Assembly: GCF_002196705.1 (NCBI RefSeq)
Contig: NZ_NADJ01000010.1
Location: 1 to 45,103 of the forward strand
Direction: 5' to 3'
DNA from: Desulfosporosinus sp. FKB
Lineage (GTDB): Bacteria; Bacillota; Desulfitobacteriia; Desulfitobacteriales; Desulfitobacteriaceae
DNA: 45,103 nt
Positions 25,049 to 34,189 of this stretch are shown one piece after another. The translations under genes and the position numbers were made by a program. The notes beneath the pieces are model-generated. The model was not told where the DNA came from. It saw only the letters and a program-made list of their open reading frames with translations, and did no database searches. Position 1 is the first letter of the stretch. Each line of letters begins with the position of its first letter.

Positions 25049-26803
25049 TTAAACTACATACTTACCCGCTTCCGAAACAGCCGAAGCAATCTCTTGTCTC
25101 AGCGCTATAATATTCCGAGGAATATAGCGGTGTAACTTCGAAAGATTATCCAGATCGTTTGCTAGTTCTTGACCATCAGTCAATGCTGACAATACTTCTT
25201 TTGCAGACTTAACCAACATCTCTATGTTGGAATAAATATAGACTGTGGCCATAATCCGTTTTAGTCTGGCGCCGGCTTCACCATCCGCAGCTATAGCTTT
25301 TTGGGCTCGCAGCCAGGCGCTTTCCATGGCAAACGTATACATGGCGATATCAGCTAAGCGGCCAATAATTTCTTGGTGCTTCAGTATTCCTGCCTCATAT
25401 TTTTCAATACCCGCTCCCAGGGTAAATAGCAGAATATCCTTGGCAGCCTGAATCATCTGCTCTTCGTCTTTCCGAATTAAAACTCCACTGGCAACAAGCT
25501 CCTTAACCTTTTCTATGGCAGGCTGTAAGAGAATATCGCCTTTCAGGCCCCGACGAACCAAGGTATTTATGGTCACAGTTCGGTTAACTTCATTGGTGCC
25601 CTCGAAAATGCGGTAAATACGACAGTCCCGGTAAAGCCTTTCAATCGGATATTCTGAAGTAAAACCGTATCCTCCGTGGATTTGGACCCCTTCATCCATC
25701 ACAAAGCCTTGAATTTCAGTAGCTAGAACCTTATTTATAGAACATTCCATGGCATACTCTTCGATGCCTTTGGCCGCAACCTGCCCCCCGTTCGGACCAG
25801 AAAGATCCAAGCTATGAAGGATATTGCTCAACAGACCCCCGGTACGATAAACCATGCTTTCCACGACATAAGTTCTAATGTTCATTTCCGCCAATTTTTC
25901 TTTAATCATTCCCATTTCGGCAATAGGTTTGTTAAACTGCCGGCGATCATTGGCGTAAGTGGCGGAAAGTTCCAGGGCATATTTATTATTACCCACCACA
26001 TTAGCAGCCGTTTTATAACGGCCCATGTTGAGGATATTAAACGCAATGACATGCCCTTTCCCGATTTCATAGAGTACATTTTCAACCGGAACCTTTACGT
26101 CCTCCAATATCAGGCTGCTGGTATTTGAACTCTTAATGCCCATCTTGTGTTCTTCAGGTCCCGTTGACAGGCCTTCCGAATCCCTTTCGACAATAAAACA
26201 AGTGAATTTTTCCCGGTCAATCTTGGCAAAAACCATGAATAAGTCGGCAATGGGTGCGTTGGTGATGAACTGTTTCGTGCCGTTCAGGATATAATGTTTG
26301 CCATCAGGACTTAATACAGCCCAAGTCTTGGCCGCCAGGGCATCTGATCCTGCGCCAGGCTCGGTCAAGGCATAGGCCGAGACCGTTTCACCGGCTGCAA
26401 TGCCTGGCAGATACTTCATCTTTTGTTCCTGAGTGCCAAAGAAGACAATTGGCAGACTGCCAATGCCCGTTTGAGCTCCATGAGTCATGGCAAAACCGCC
26501 AGACCAACCCATACACTCGGCTACAACGCTGGTACTGATTTTATCCATCTCAAATCCGCCGTACTCTTCAGGAATATCGATTCCCAGCAACCCTAACCCA
26601 CCCGCTTCCAAAAGCAGCTGCTTGTTTAAACCTTCCTTTTTTGCTTCCATATCTTCGATAGTTGTCAGAATTCTATCTTTAACGAATCCTAGGGCGGTTC
26701 GAAAAATCATTTTATGCTCTTCAGCAAAATCCTCAGGAGTGAAAATATCGTTAGGGTCTGTTGGGCCTAGGAGATAGCTTCCTCCTTTAGGCAGCTCCGA
26801 CAT
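25049..26803 (-). CDS. Acyl-CoA dehydrogenase (FadE-like, long form)
   Basis: 584 residues from ATG 26803 behind GAGGTGGAGA. The first ~400 residues have the acyl-CoA dehydrogenase fold: YALTEPGAGSDA near residue 150, FITNAPIADLFMVFAKID, and IHGGYGFTSEYPIERLYRDC near 375, followed by IFEGTNEVNRTV. A helical C-terminal extension of about 190 residues is as in Bacillus FadE and human VLCAD-type enzymes. Activity would be FAD-dependent alpha,beta-dehydrogenation of an acyl-CoA, with electrons passed to ETF, which is not encoded here. It is the fifth gene of the thiolase-to-dehydrogenase operon. Confidence 0.94.
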   Translation of the reverse strand: MSELPKGGSYLLGPTDPNDIFTPEDFAEEHKMIFRTALGFVKDRILTTIEDMEAKKEGLNKQLLLEAGGLGLLGIDIPEEYGGFEMDKISTSVVAECMGWSGGFAMTHGAQTGIGSLPIVFFGTQEQKMKYLPGIAAGETVSAYALTEPGAGSDALAAKTWAVLSPDGKHYILNGTKQFITNAPIADLFMVFAKIDREKFTCFIVERDSEGLSTGPEEHKMGIKSSNTSSLILEDVKVPVENVLYEIGKGHVIAFNILNMGRYKTAANVVGNNKYALELSATYANDRRQFNKPIAEMGMIKEKLAEMNIRTYVVESMVYRTGGLLSNILHSLDLSGPNGGQVAAKGIEEYAMECSINKVLATEIQGFVMDEGVQIHGGYGFTSEYPIERLYRDCRIYRIFEGTNEVNRTVTINTLVRRGLKGDILLQPAIEKVKELVASGVLIRKDEEQMIQAAKDILLFTLGAGIEKYEAGILKHQEIIGRLADIAMYTFAMESAWLRAQKAIAADGEAGARLKRIMATVYIYSNIEMLVKSAKEVLSALTDGQELANDLDNLSKLHRYIPRNIIALRQEIASAVSEAGKYVV

Positions 26804-26832
26804 AAATCTCCACCTCATTTTCCTTGAACTTT

Positions 26833-27612
26833 CTATTTGCCCGTATAGTTTGGCTTGCGTTTTTCCAAAAATGCTCCCAGGCCTTCTTTGGCATCTTCAC
26901 TAGCAAATGCAGTGATGAAGCACTGATTTTCATAATTTAAGGCCGAGCTGCTATCCAGATTAACCCCTGCTTGGATGGATTCCTTGGCCATCTTCATAGC
27001 GACAGAAGGTCTTGCGGCCAATTTGGCGGCATAGTTCTGTGCCTCGTCCATTAAAGCATCCACAGCGACTACTTTAGTAACAATGCCGAGTTTTTCTGCA
27101 GTCGCCGCATCAATCATCTCGCCTCCATAAATCAGTTCCTTAGCCCTACTAACGCCGATTAGCCTCGGAAGACGTACGGTACCGCCGCCGCCCGGTATGA
27201 TCCCCAAACCCGTCTCGGGAAAAGCGATCTTTACGTTTTCAGCCGCAAAACGGAAGTCGCAAGCCAGTGCCAGCTCACATCCACCGCCAAAGGTTACCCC
27301 TGCAATTGCAGCTATGACCGGTTTTCCCAGGTTCTCAATTTTATCAAAAGTCTTTCTGGAGCCCATATTAAAGTTATAGACTTCCACCGGACTCAGATAG
27401 GCCATTTCTGAAACATCAGCACCAGCCGCAAAGGCCTTGGAGCCCGATCCGGTGATAATAAGGACTTTTATAGAATCGTCTTCCGCAATTTCGTCCACAG
27501 CATGACCTAGTTCCTTGAAAAGTTGACTATTTAAAGGATTCATGGGCGGGCGGTTCAAAGTGATGGCAGCTACTCCATTTTCCTTAGCAAGCAGAATGGT
27601 CTCATAAGTCAT
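26833..27612 (-). CDS. Enoyl-CoA hydratase/isomerase family protein
   Basis: 259 residues from ATG 27612 behind AAAGGGGAAAG; an upstream start at 27651 is less well placed. The crotonase core is intact: AFAAGADVSEM (oxyanion hole), GVTFGGGCELALACDFRFA, and a downstream FPETGLGIIPGGGGTVRL with the catalytic Glu. It probably hydrates a short 2-enoyl-CoA such as crotonyl-CoA. The gene lies between the hydroxyacyl-CoA dehydrogenase and acyl-CoA dehydrogenase genes in the operon. Confidence 0.95.
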   Translation of the reverse strand: MTYETILLAKENGVAAITLNRPPMNPLNSQLFKELGHAVDEIAEDDSIKVLIITGSGSKAFAAGADVSEMAYLSPVEVYNFNMGSRKTFDKIENLGKPVIAAIAGVTFGGGCELALACDFRFAAENVKIAFPETGLGIIPGGGGTVRLPRLIGVSRAKELIYGGEMIDAATAEKLGIVTKVVAVDALMDEAQNYAAKLAARPSVAMKMAKESIQAGVNLDSSSALNYENQCFITAFASEDAKEGLGAFLEKRKPNYTGK

Positions 27613-27661
27613 GGATCTTTCCCCTTTCAAATGGTGAGTTTCTCCAGCCATTACGACCAGA

Positions 27662-28525
27662 TTATTTCTTTACTCTATCCGTATACCAGCCAGCGCCGGT
27701 TTTGTCTCCCAGACGACCGGCTCTTATCATACTCTTCAAAGCATGGGGAGCTTTCCATAGTTCTCTCCCTGTTTCAGCGTAGAAATAGTCCGTAACAAAG
27801 GCTGCAATATCAATTCCCGTCAAATCCATGAGTTCGAAGGGACCCATGGGATAATTCAGACCCATTTTCACTGCGGTATCAATGTCTTGGGGTGTCGCAA
27901 CGCCTTCATCCACTAAACGAATAGCCTCCAGGAACTGGGGCATCATACACCGATTTACGATAAAACCAGGTGTGTCTTTCTTGACTTCAACTGAGGTTTT
28001 GCCTAAAGCCGACGCGAGATCAGCTGCTGTTTGCATCGTTTCATCACTAGTCATGGCTCCCCGGATAAGTTCACAAAGGCGCATTACCTGAGCCGGATTA
28101 AAGAAATGTGTTCCCAGGAATTTGTCAGGACGGCTGGTGGAAGACGCCAGAGCAGTAATCGACATCGATGATGTATTTGATCCCATAATGACTTCTGGTC
28201 TCAGAACCTTGTCTACTTTGGCCAGGGCTGTTTTTTTGATATCTAGGTCTTCAATGATTGCTTCAATAAAGAAATCAACCTCAGCAAAGTCCTCCAGATT
28301 CGTAGTTTTAGTAATCCTGGCTAATATGGTCTCTTTATCTTCAGCTGTGATTTTTCCTTTCGTAATACTTTTGTCCATGAGTTTTGTCATTTTGGCAACC
28401 CCAGCTTCAACAAATTTCATGTCTACATCACACAAGACCACTTCAAATCCCTTTTGAGCGGCCAGATGGGCTATTCCCCCTCCCATTGCTCCTGCACCTA
28501 ATACTCCAATTTTCTTTATAGTCAT
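27662..28525 (-). CDS. 3-hydroxyacyl-CoA (3-hydroxybutyryl-CoA) dehydrogenase
   Basis: 287 residues from ATG 28525, behind AAGGAGG. The N-terminal IGVLGAGAMGGGIAHLAAQK is the NAD-binding motif. A Ser-Asn-Thr-Ser segment (MGSNTSSMSIT) and GTHFFNPAQVMRL carry the catalytic His/Glu environment, and the C-terminal domain has PMGPFELMDLTGID. Length and sequence fit the single-domain Hbd type. It oxidises 3-hydroxyacyl-CoA with NAD(P), or runs in reverse. Confidence 0.96.
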   Translation of the reverse strand: MTIKKIGVLGAGAMGGGIAHLAAQKGFEVVLCDVDMKFVEAGVAKMTKLMDKSITKGKITAEDKETILARITKTTNLEDFAEVDFFIEAIIEDLDIKKTALAKVDKVLRPEVIMGSNTSSMSITALASSTSRPDKFLGTHFFNPAQVMRLCELIRGAMTSDETMQTAADLASALGKTSVEVKKDTPGFIVNRCMMPQFLEAIRLVDEGVATPQDIDTAVKMGLNYPMGPFELMDLTGIDIAAFVTDYFYAETGRELWKAPHALKSMIRAGRLGDKTGAGWYTDRVKK

Positions 28526-28585
28526 TTTTAATTACCTCCTTATTTAAGCCGTTGCTCCATTTTCAATGTTTAACGTTTTATAACG

Positions 28586-29902
28586 TTAAACCACGATGCC
28601 CTTTTCTTTTAAAACTGCAAGTTCACTATCGTTAAGACCGGCCAAAGATTTTAAGATGACGTCACTATCTTGTCCTATACTAGGGCCTCCCCTCCAGATC
28701 TTCTGCGGAGTACCGCCCATTTTAGGAGCAAACCCAAAGCCAGTTACTTCTTTACCCAAAGTTTCATCAACATAATTGACAAAATTGCCTCGAGCTTGGT
28801 AGTGTGCGCTATTTGCAAGATCCTGTACAGTCCTTGGAATAGCACAGGCCACATTGAACTTACGTAAATGCTGGAATCCTTCTTCGGCTGTTCGCGCACC
28901 TACCCAATCCTCGATATATTTTTTAAATTCCTGTCCCTTAGGAGACTCAACTGCTTCCCGGGTGGCAGCGCAGACATGGTAAGGAAATCTCTTGGTATCA
29001 GTATCAATCGCTTGAACAAATTTATTGTAGGCAGGTTCTCCATAGCTGCCGATATAGAGATAATTGTCTTTTGCCTTATACAAGTCTCCAGGCTGGAATA
29101 TGCCGGTTGCATTGCCGCGCCGCCCTCTGATCATTCCCAATAAGAAGTAATTTACGAAGGTGTCATTCAGCCCTTTACTCATAGCTTCGATTTGAGCGAC
29201 GTCAATAACCTGACCTTTGCCAGTTGCTTTTGCACTGATATAGGCCATTAAAATTCCATAAGTTGCCTGATAGGCGGTTATATAATCATTGATAAAGACA
29301 GAACCGTAGATCGGCGGTCCATCGGGGAATCCGTTTAAATTCATCCAACCGCCTTCCAACTGGCCAATGGGATCATAAGAACGCCGTGTGCTCCAGCCTT
29401 CGGCTTCACCAAATTCCTTACGTCCAAAGCCGCTTATATGGCAAATAACCAGCGATGGATTGACTTTAAGCAATTCTTCATCGTTTATTCCTAACTTTTC
29501 GGTCCAAACAATATTCTCCAAATAGACATCAACTTGCTTAATCAAAGCAAGGAATGCTTCTTTCGCCTCTGAAACTCTCAAGTCCCAATTAAACGTTAAG
29601 CTTAGCTTGTTTCTCCCCTCTTGAATCCAGCCTGTGCTTATTTTTTTATCTAAAGGTACTTCCGAGTCAGCAACTGCGATTTTATCCTCTTTCAGCGTAA
29701 CCACCGGTGATTGGAGGCGGTAAGGATCTCCACCGGGACGTTCTACATGAATAACTTCTGCTCCATTCTCTGCCAATAACGTCGCAGCAAACGGTGCAGC
29801 GACTATTGTTCCAGTCATTAAAACACGCATCCCCGACAGTGCGCCAAACTTTGGAATAAAGGCCGGTGCTGGAATTCTCTCCATAGTCTCCCATTTGGCC
29901 AT
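28586..29902 (-). CDS. Family III CoA-transferase, CaiB-like
   Basis: 438 residues from ATG 29902 behind GGGGAGG. Family III signatures are present: FGALSGMRVLMTGTIVAAPF, ENGAEVIHVERPGGDPYR, SGFGRKEFGE and a likely catalytic Asp in RRSYDPIGQ. The C-terminal PKMGGTPQKIWRGGPSIGQ closely resembles the end of E. coli CaiB (crotonobetaine/carnitine CoA-transferase). It likely activates an incoming acid by moving CoA from a product acyl-CoA, avoiding ATP use. The true acid is unknown; carnitine-like or short unsaturated acids are candidates. Confidence 0.9.
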   Translation of the reverse strand: MAKWETMERIPAPAFIPKFGALSGMRVLMTGTIVAAPFAATLLAENGAEVIHVERPGGDPYRLQSPVVTLKEDKIAVADSEVPLDKKISTGWIQEGRNKLSLTFNWDLRVSEAKEAFLALIKQVDVYLENIVWTEKLGINDEELLKVNPSLVICHISGFGRKEFGEAEGWSTRRSYDPIGQLEGGWMNLNGFPDGPPIYGSVFINDYITAYQATYGILMAYISAKATGKGQVIDVAQIEAMSKGLNDTFVNYFLLGMIRGRRGNATGIFQPGDLYKAKDNYLYIGSYGEPAYNKFVQAIDTDTKRFPYHVCAATREAVESPKGQEFKKYIEDWVGARTAEEGFQHLRKFNVACAIPRTVQDLANSAHYQARGNFVNYVDETLGKEVTGFGFAPKMGGTPQKIWRGGPSIGQDSDVILKSLAGLNDSELAVLKEKGIVV

Positions 29903-29963
29903 TTTTATAATCCTCCCCACAACGTATTTCGCATCAACTCGCCTGGAGCTGCCTAAGCTATAT

Positions 29964-31166
29964 TTAGTTCACTTTCACTACCAGCGAAGCCCCTATATCA
30001 CCTGCAGCACATCCGGTAAATGCGCCATAACCGCCCCCCTGAACAGCTAGAGCTTCAATAAGTTCTATAACCGCTCTGCCTGCGGTTGGTCCCTGAGGAT
30101 GTCCATAAATCATGGAAGATCCATAGTTATTAACAATTTTCTGGTTTACCCCAAGTTTCTTAGATAGGTTAACATCATTGACCACAAATGGGTTATGAGT
30201 CTTAATCTGAGATAGGTCAGCTGCTTTGAGTCCAGCATCGTTTAAGGCTACTTCCAAAGCAGGGACCGGAGCAGCTGCCATACGACCTGCTCCTACCCTC
30301 GTTATTGCATAGGATAGGATCTGCACCGTTATATTCGGATCTTTACTTATTTCTTGGGCCCTTTCTTTAGTTGTTACAATCGTGCCGCAGTTTCCGTCGG
30401 CGGGATGAGTTTGACTGCCGAAAGTAAGTACCCCATTAGGCGTTACCGGTTTAAGCTTGGCCAGCCCCTCTTTGGTGCTGGGCGTTACTCCCTCGTCTTC
30501 AGCAATTATTTGAATTTTTTTCTTGTTAAGGTGAGCTTCCAGGGGAAACATATAACGTTTCTGAAAGGCTCGGTCATTGGCCAGTGCATCCAGGTATTGT
30601 TCATATCTTAAAACTGCTATTTCATCACATTCTTCTCTAGTTATGCCTGCTTCTTTAGCGACTGCTTCGGCTGTTTGGAACATTGCCAATCCAGCACCTG
30701 GTGATGGATCACGTTCAAAATTATCCAGAACAATGTTTTCTGTAGACACCGCACCGGTGAGAGGATCAGGGCAAACTAATAAGGGGGTGCTTGAAGTGCG
30801 GTCAACCGAAAGAGCAAAAACTTCTCCATGTGAGTCAGTCTCGATATCCTTGGCTGCCAACCCCAACGTCGTACATGAGGTCGCGCATACTTGATTTATT
30901 TGCAAAGCCGGTATGTCTTTGCCCTGACGATCAAGAATAACTGCAGCTGAATAGGCATGTCCATAAAAAGACAAAGGCTGAGCTGTCGTTATACCATAAT
31001 AGAGAAAATCTAATCCATTGGGGTCAATCTGTTTTTCGACAAACCAGCGCCTGGCGGTCGAAGCCCCTAAAATAACGGAATTATCACCTTTTAACGAACC
31101 GTTCCAACGAACAAATGGTGAAGAAAAGTATCCTCCATAAGGAATGTAAGCTTTCGTAAATTTCAA
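29964..31166 (-). CDS. Thiolase family protein (acetyl-CoA acetyltransferase)
   Basis: 400 residues from TTG 31166, chosen for the strong AAAGGAGG 8 nt upstream; the frame runs open to 31253 without one. The nucleophilic Cys is in LQINQVCATSCTTLG (near residue 90), the active-site His in IYGHPQGPTAGR, and the second Cys in GAFTGCAAGDIG. The family's usual GGGMG ending is altered to GCAAGDIG, so the substrate may differ from acetoacetyl-CoA. First gene of the operon, behind the sigma-54 promoter with a leader of about 150 nt. Confidence 0.9.
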   Translation of the reverse strand: MKFTKAYIPYGGYFSSPFVRWNGSLKGDNSVILGASTARRWFVEKQIDPNGLDFLYYGITTAQPLSFYGHAYSAAVILDRQGKDIPALQINQVCATSCTTLGLAAKDIETDSHGEVFALSVDRTSSTPLLVCPDPLTGAVSTENIVLDNFERDPSPGAGLAMFQTAEAVAKEAGITREECDEIAVLRYEQYLDALANDRAFQKRYMFPLEAHLNKKKIQIIAEDEGVTPSTKEGLAKLKPVTPNGVLTFGSQTHPADGNCGTIVTTKERAQEISKDPNITVQILSYAITRVGAGRMAAAPVPALEVALNDAGLKAADLSQIKTHNPFVVNDVNLSKKLGVNQKIVNNYGSSMIYGHPQGPTAGRAVIELIEALAVQGGGYGAFTGCAAGDIGASLVVKVN

Positions 31167-31320
31167 TTTGATAACCTCCTTTGTTTCATACTTTGTAAAC
31201 ACGATGTTGAATTTAGCCTCCTTCCATAGCAGACTAGTCCCAAGCTTCCACACTCAGCTGCTTACCGTAGTTCATGAAATCAATCGGAACCCAAATATAA
31301 TTAGGTTAATTAAGTATTTA

Positions 31321-31337
31321 TGCAACAAATATGCCAA
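31321..31337 (-). promoter_or_regulatory. Sigma-54 (-24/-12) promoter of the beta-oxidation operon
   Basis: Minus strand TTGGCAT-ATTTG-TTGCA matches TTGGCAC-N5-TTGCA with the invariant GG and GC at correct spacing. It lies downstream of the sigma-54 activator gene and its terminator and upstream of the thiolase gene. A tandem or inverted activator site could not be assigned with confidence in 31338-31390. Confidence 0.85.
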
Positions 31338-31390
31338 CTCTAAATATTGTAATTTTTAAATAATTTTCTCCCCATATCAGCTTGTCTCAA

Positions 31391-31432
31391 TAAAAAATGA
31401 GGAAGAAATGACAAGAGCCATTCCTTCCTCAT
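31391..31432 (-). terminator. Terminator of the sigma-54 activator gene
   Basis: Minus strand ATGAGGAAG, 18-nt loop, CTTCCTCAT, then TTTTTTATT. It cleanly separates the activator gene from the thiolase operon. A second hairpin, AATTGGTGA/TCACCAATT, lies nearer the gene at 31527-31551. Confidence 0.85.
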
Positions 31433-31567
31433 GGTGCCGAAAATCACCATTATAGTTTTCTTTCTTAATAAATTAACGACCAAATTACTTACAGACAGCC
31501 CATCTCACTCACGGTTCCATTTAGAACCAATTGGTGAAAACCATCACCAATTTTCTATCTTTTCAGA

Positions 31568-33670
31568 TTATTTATTTAAATTCTGTTTTGATATTCCATA
31601 CTTTGCAGCTTTTTTAACAATGGTAGAATGATCAACTTGAAGCAATTTTGCCATCTGCCTGGTTGTAAGATTTTCGCTATACGCTTTCTGTAGAAGCTGT
31701 TTCTCTAAACTTTCTATGGCAGCCTGCAACGGAACAATTCCTGAAACAAGGACACCTGATGGTTTTACTGAAGTTTGGTTAAAATAAGAAGGTAAATCTT
31801 TCCTATTAATTAAATATCCAGTACTAGTCACCATCAGTCTCTCAATCAGGTTCTCTAATTCTCGAACATTTCCCAGCCAGTCATAATCTATTAATCTATC
31901 TATTACTTCCGAGGACATTTTTTTATTTTGGTCGTACTTTTTATTAAATAAGTTGATGAAATGATTTATCAGAATCGGTATATCTTCCTTCCTTTCCCTT
32001 AAGGGAGGAACATGTATTGGCACTACATTTAGGCGATAATACAAATCTTCTCGAAATTCCTTTTTTCCCACTAAGTCCAAAAGGTTGCGATTGGTCCCTG
32101 CAATAAAGCGAACATCTATGGGAATAGATTTTTCACTGCCAACACGAGTAATTTCCTTATTCTGTATGACGCGCAGGAGTTTGACCTGCATATTAAAAGG
32201 CAAATCTCCTATTTCATCAAGGAAAATAGTCCCTCCATTAGCCAATTGAAACTGGCCTGCCTTTCCCTGTTTTTTAGCACCGGTAAACGCTCCGTAGTCA
32301 TAACCAAATAATTCCGATTCCAACAGGTTCTCTGGTATAGCGCCACAATTCACTTTAATATAGGGCTCATTACAGCGGCTGCTGTTATTATGGATAGTCT
32401 CAGCAATTAGTTCTTTCCCCGTACCAGTCTCCCCTGTGATCAGAATAGTAGAATCGTAATGTGCAAGTTTTACCACCATACCAAGAAGACTCTTCATCTT
32501 TTCTGATTTAAAGATAATTTTATCAGAACCGCTATACTGCAAGCGTAATGCGCGCAACTCACTCTCATAGTGTTGACTTAGGCCCTTAATTTCTTCAATT
32601 CTCCGTCGCAAGTCATTTAATTCGGTTATATCCCGGACATTACATACTACTCGATAAACATTCCCATGATCGCCAAAGCATAAATTAGCTGTTGTTAGAT
32701 GAAGTCTGCCACTTTTATTGGTTTGGTGGGATATGGTAACGGATTCTTTCCTCTCCAGCGCAAGCTTAACTGCAGATTCCGAGACCAACCCTTCTTTCTC
32801 AAAATCAATCATGCTTCGTCCGAGTATGTCCTCTCTCTTAACGCCAGTAACTTTCTCGAAGGCTTCATTTGTTCGAAGCACTATTCCATTGCCATCAGCA
32901 ACTAGAATTCCATCAAAGGAAGAGTTTATAATCATATCCAGCTCATTATTTAGGCTTTTATAGTGTTCTAATTCTTCAGCTATGTTATCCAATTCTGTAA
33001 TATCCTGCAGAACCGCAACCGCCCCTATTATCTTACCATCTTTTTTAATGGGGAAACGATTCGTTAAAAACCAACGATTGAAAACCATAATCTTTTGGGC
33101 AAGTTCCGCTTTGCCCGATTTAACTACCTCTTCTAAACCGCTTTCGGGAGCAATATTTTTAACATGAATTCTCTTTAACTCTTCAGCCGTCATACCCAGA
33201 AATCTTTGAAATGCGTCGTTTGTAACTTCAACAAAGCCGTTTCGATCCACGGCTATTATTAAATTGTGAATGGAATTAATAATTGCTTCAAGTTCACAGA
33301 AGATTTTCGTATAAGACCTAAAAAATTTGTTGCCAAGATCCTTATGAGTGATTATACCCATGATTTTCTTTTCATCCACAACCAATAAATATTCTAAAGA
33401 GGGATTTAGATAATCTTCAATCTTATCATCTGGATGCCCAATTACAACCCGATTGCTCATTATATCAGTTATCGAAGTAGATAAATTGCCTTTTTGGCTT
33501 ACTAAATTTAAGATGTGCCTAGTTGTTAAAAGACCTTCAATATTGCCTTTTTCATCGATTACCGGTGCGCAGTCCACATTTTTTTGTAACAATATGGCTG
33601 CCGCTTCTTGTACTGTAAGGTTGGTTTGTAATATTGCAGGATCATGCATTTTTATTTCCCTAAGCTTCAT
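31568..33670 (-). CDS. Sigma-54-dependent transcriptional activator with CBS and PAS domains
   Basis: About 700 residues from ATG 33670; the GTG at 33682 lies too near GAGGTA. Layout: paired CBS domains (about 5-115), PAS (about 120-225), a second PAS (about 235-350), and an AAA+ domain (about 380-610) with GETGTGKE (Walker A), GAFTGAKKQG (sigma-54 contact) and GGTIFLDEIGDLP (Walker B). A C-terminal Fis-type helix-turn-helix reads TTRQMAKLLQVDHSTIVKKA. CBS pairs often sense adenine nucleotides, so energy state may be an input. It lies just upstream of the operon with the -24/-12 promoter and is its natural activator. Confidence 0.94.
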   Translation of the reverse strand: MKLREIKMHDPAILQTNLTVQEAAAILLQKNVDCAPVIDEKGNIEGLLTTRHILNLVSQKGNLSTSITDIMSNRVVIGHPDDKIEDYLNPSLEYLLVVDEKKIMGIITHKDLGNKFFRSYTKIFCELEAIINSIHNLIIAVDRNGFVEVTNDAFQRFLGMTAEELKRIHVKNIAPESGLEEVVKSGKAELAQKIMVFNRWFLTNRFPIKKDGKIIGAVAVLQDITELDNIAEELEHYKSLNNELDMIINSSFDGILVADGNGIVLRTNEAFEKVTGVKREDILGRSMIDFEKEGLVSESAVKLALERKESVTISHQTNKSGRLHLTTANLCFGDHGNVYRVVCNVRDITELNDLRRRIEEIKGLSQHYESELRALRLQYSGSDKIIFKSEKMKSLLGMVVKLAHYDSTILITGETGTGKELIAETIHNNSSRCNEPYIKVNCGAIPENLLESELFGYDYGAFTGAKKQGKAGQFQLANGGTIFLDEIGDLPFNMQVKLLRVIQNKEITRVGSEKSIPIDVRFIAGTNRNLLDLVGKKEFREDLYYRLNVVPIHVPPLRERKEDIPILINHFINLFNKKYDQNKKMSSEVIDRLIDYDWLGNVRELENLIERLMVTSTGYLINRKDLPSYFNQTSVKPSGVLVSGIVPLQAAIESLEKQLLQKAYSENLTTRQMAKLLQVDHSTIVKKAAKYGISKQNLNK

Positions 33671-33865
33671 AACACTACACACTACCTCACATTTAAATTC
33701 AGATATACTACTGCAAATTGGCTAAATCTTTTCTAATCTGATAAACTATATGTTTTTTGAATCTTATATGAATATTTTACACTAGTATCTTTGTATTAGG
33801 TATAGGAACTACTATATCAAGACCTCTTATTGCCTATTGGCGTATCCCTATGCCTCTCTTTCTTT

Positions 33866-34189
33866 TTAGATAAACGCTCTCACTTCCTTTAGGCGTCTAA
33901 TTATAAATGCTTTGATTTGTTCGATTGTGGCCCTTTCTATGTCAACATCACCGAATAATGTCATCTGAGACGATTCTTTATCTATTTCTTGTTCCCACAT
34001 TGTTGTCCCTAATACTTGATTAAGTTTAACTCTATGGGATTCTGGTATATTTCCATGTCTTGGCAATACTCTGTTCACAGCAGATAATGGAAAGAGATAC
34101 CATACATCAAATGCTTTTGTTTTTGCTATTGAAGTCAAAGAATCCCAATTTAAATTCATAGCATATGGGTCAAGAAATATTACTCCGCG
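33866..34189 (-). pseudogene. C-terminal fragment of a three-Cys-motif partner (TcmP-like) protein
   Basis: In-frame coding starts right after a TAG at 34190-34192 and reads RGVIFLDPYAMNLNWDSL, then KTKAFDVWYLFPLSAVNRVL. This is the recognisable FLDPYGM...DxWYLFP segment of TcmP proteins, which are found in phage-defence and conflict loci. A nominal ATG at 34159 falls inside the conserved block, has no ribosome binding site, and is not a true start. About the first 150-200 residues are missing, and the upstream gene fragment is joined directly at 34172-34192. Confidence 0.65.
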
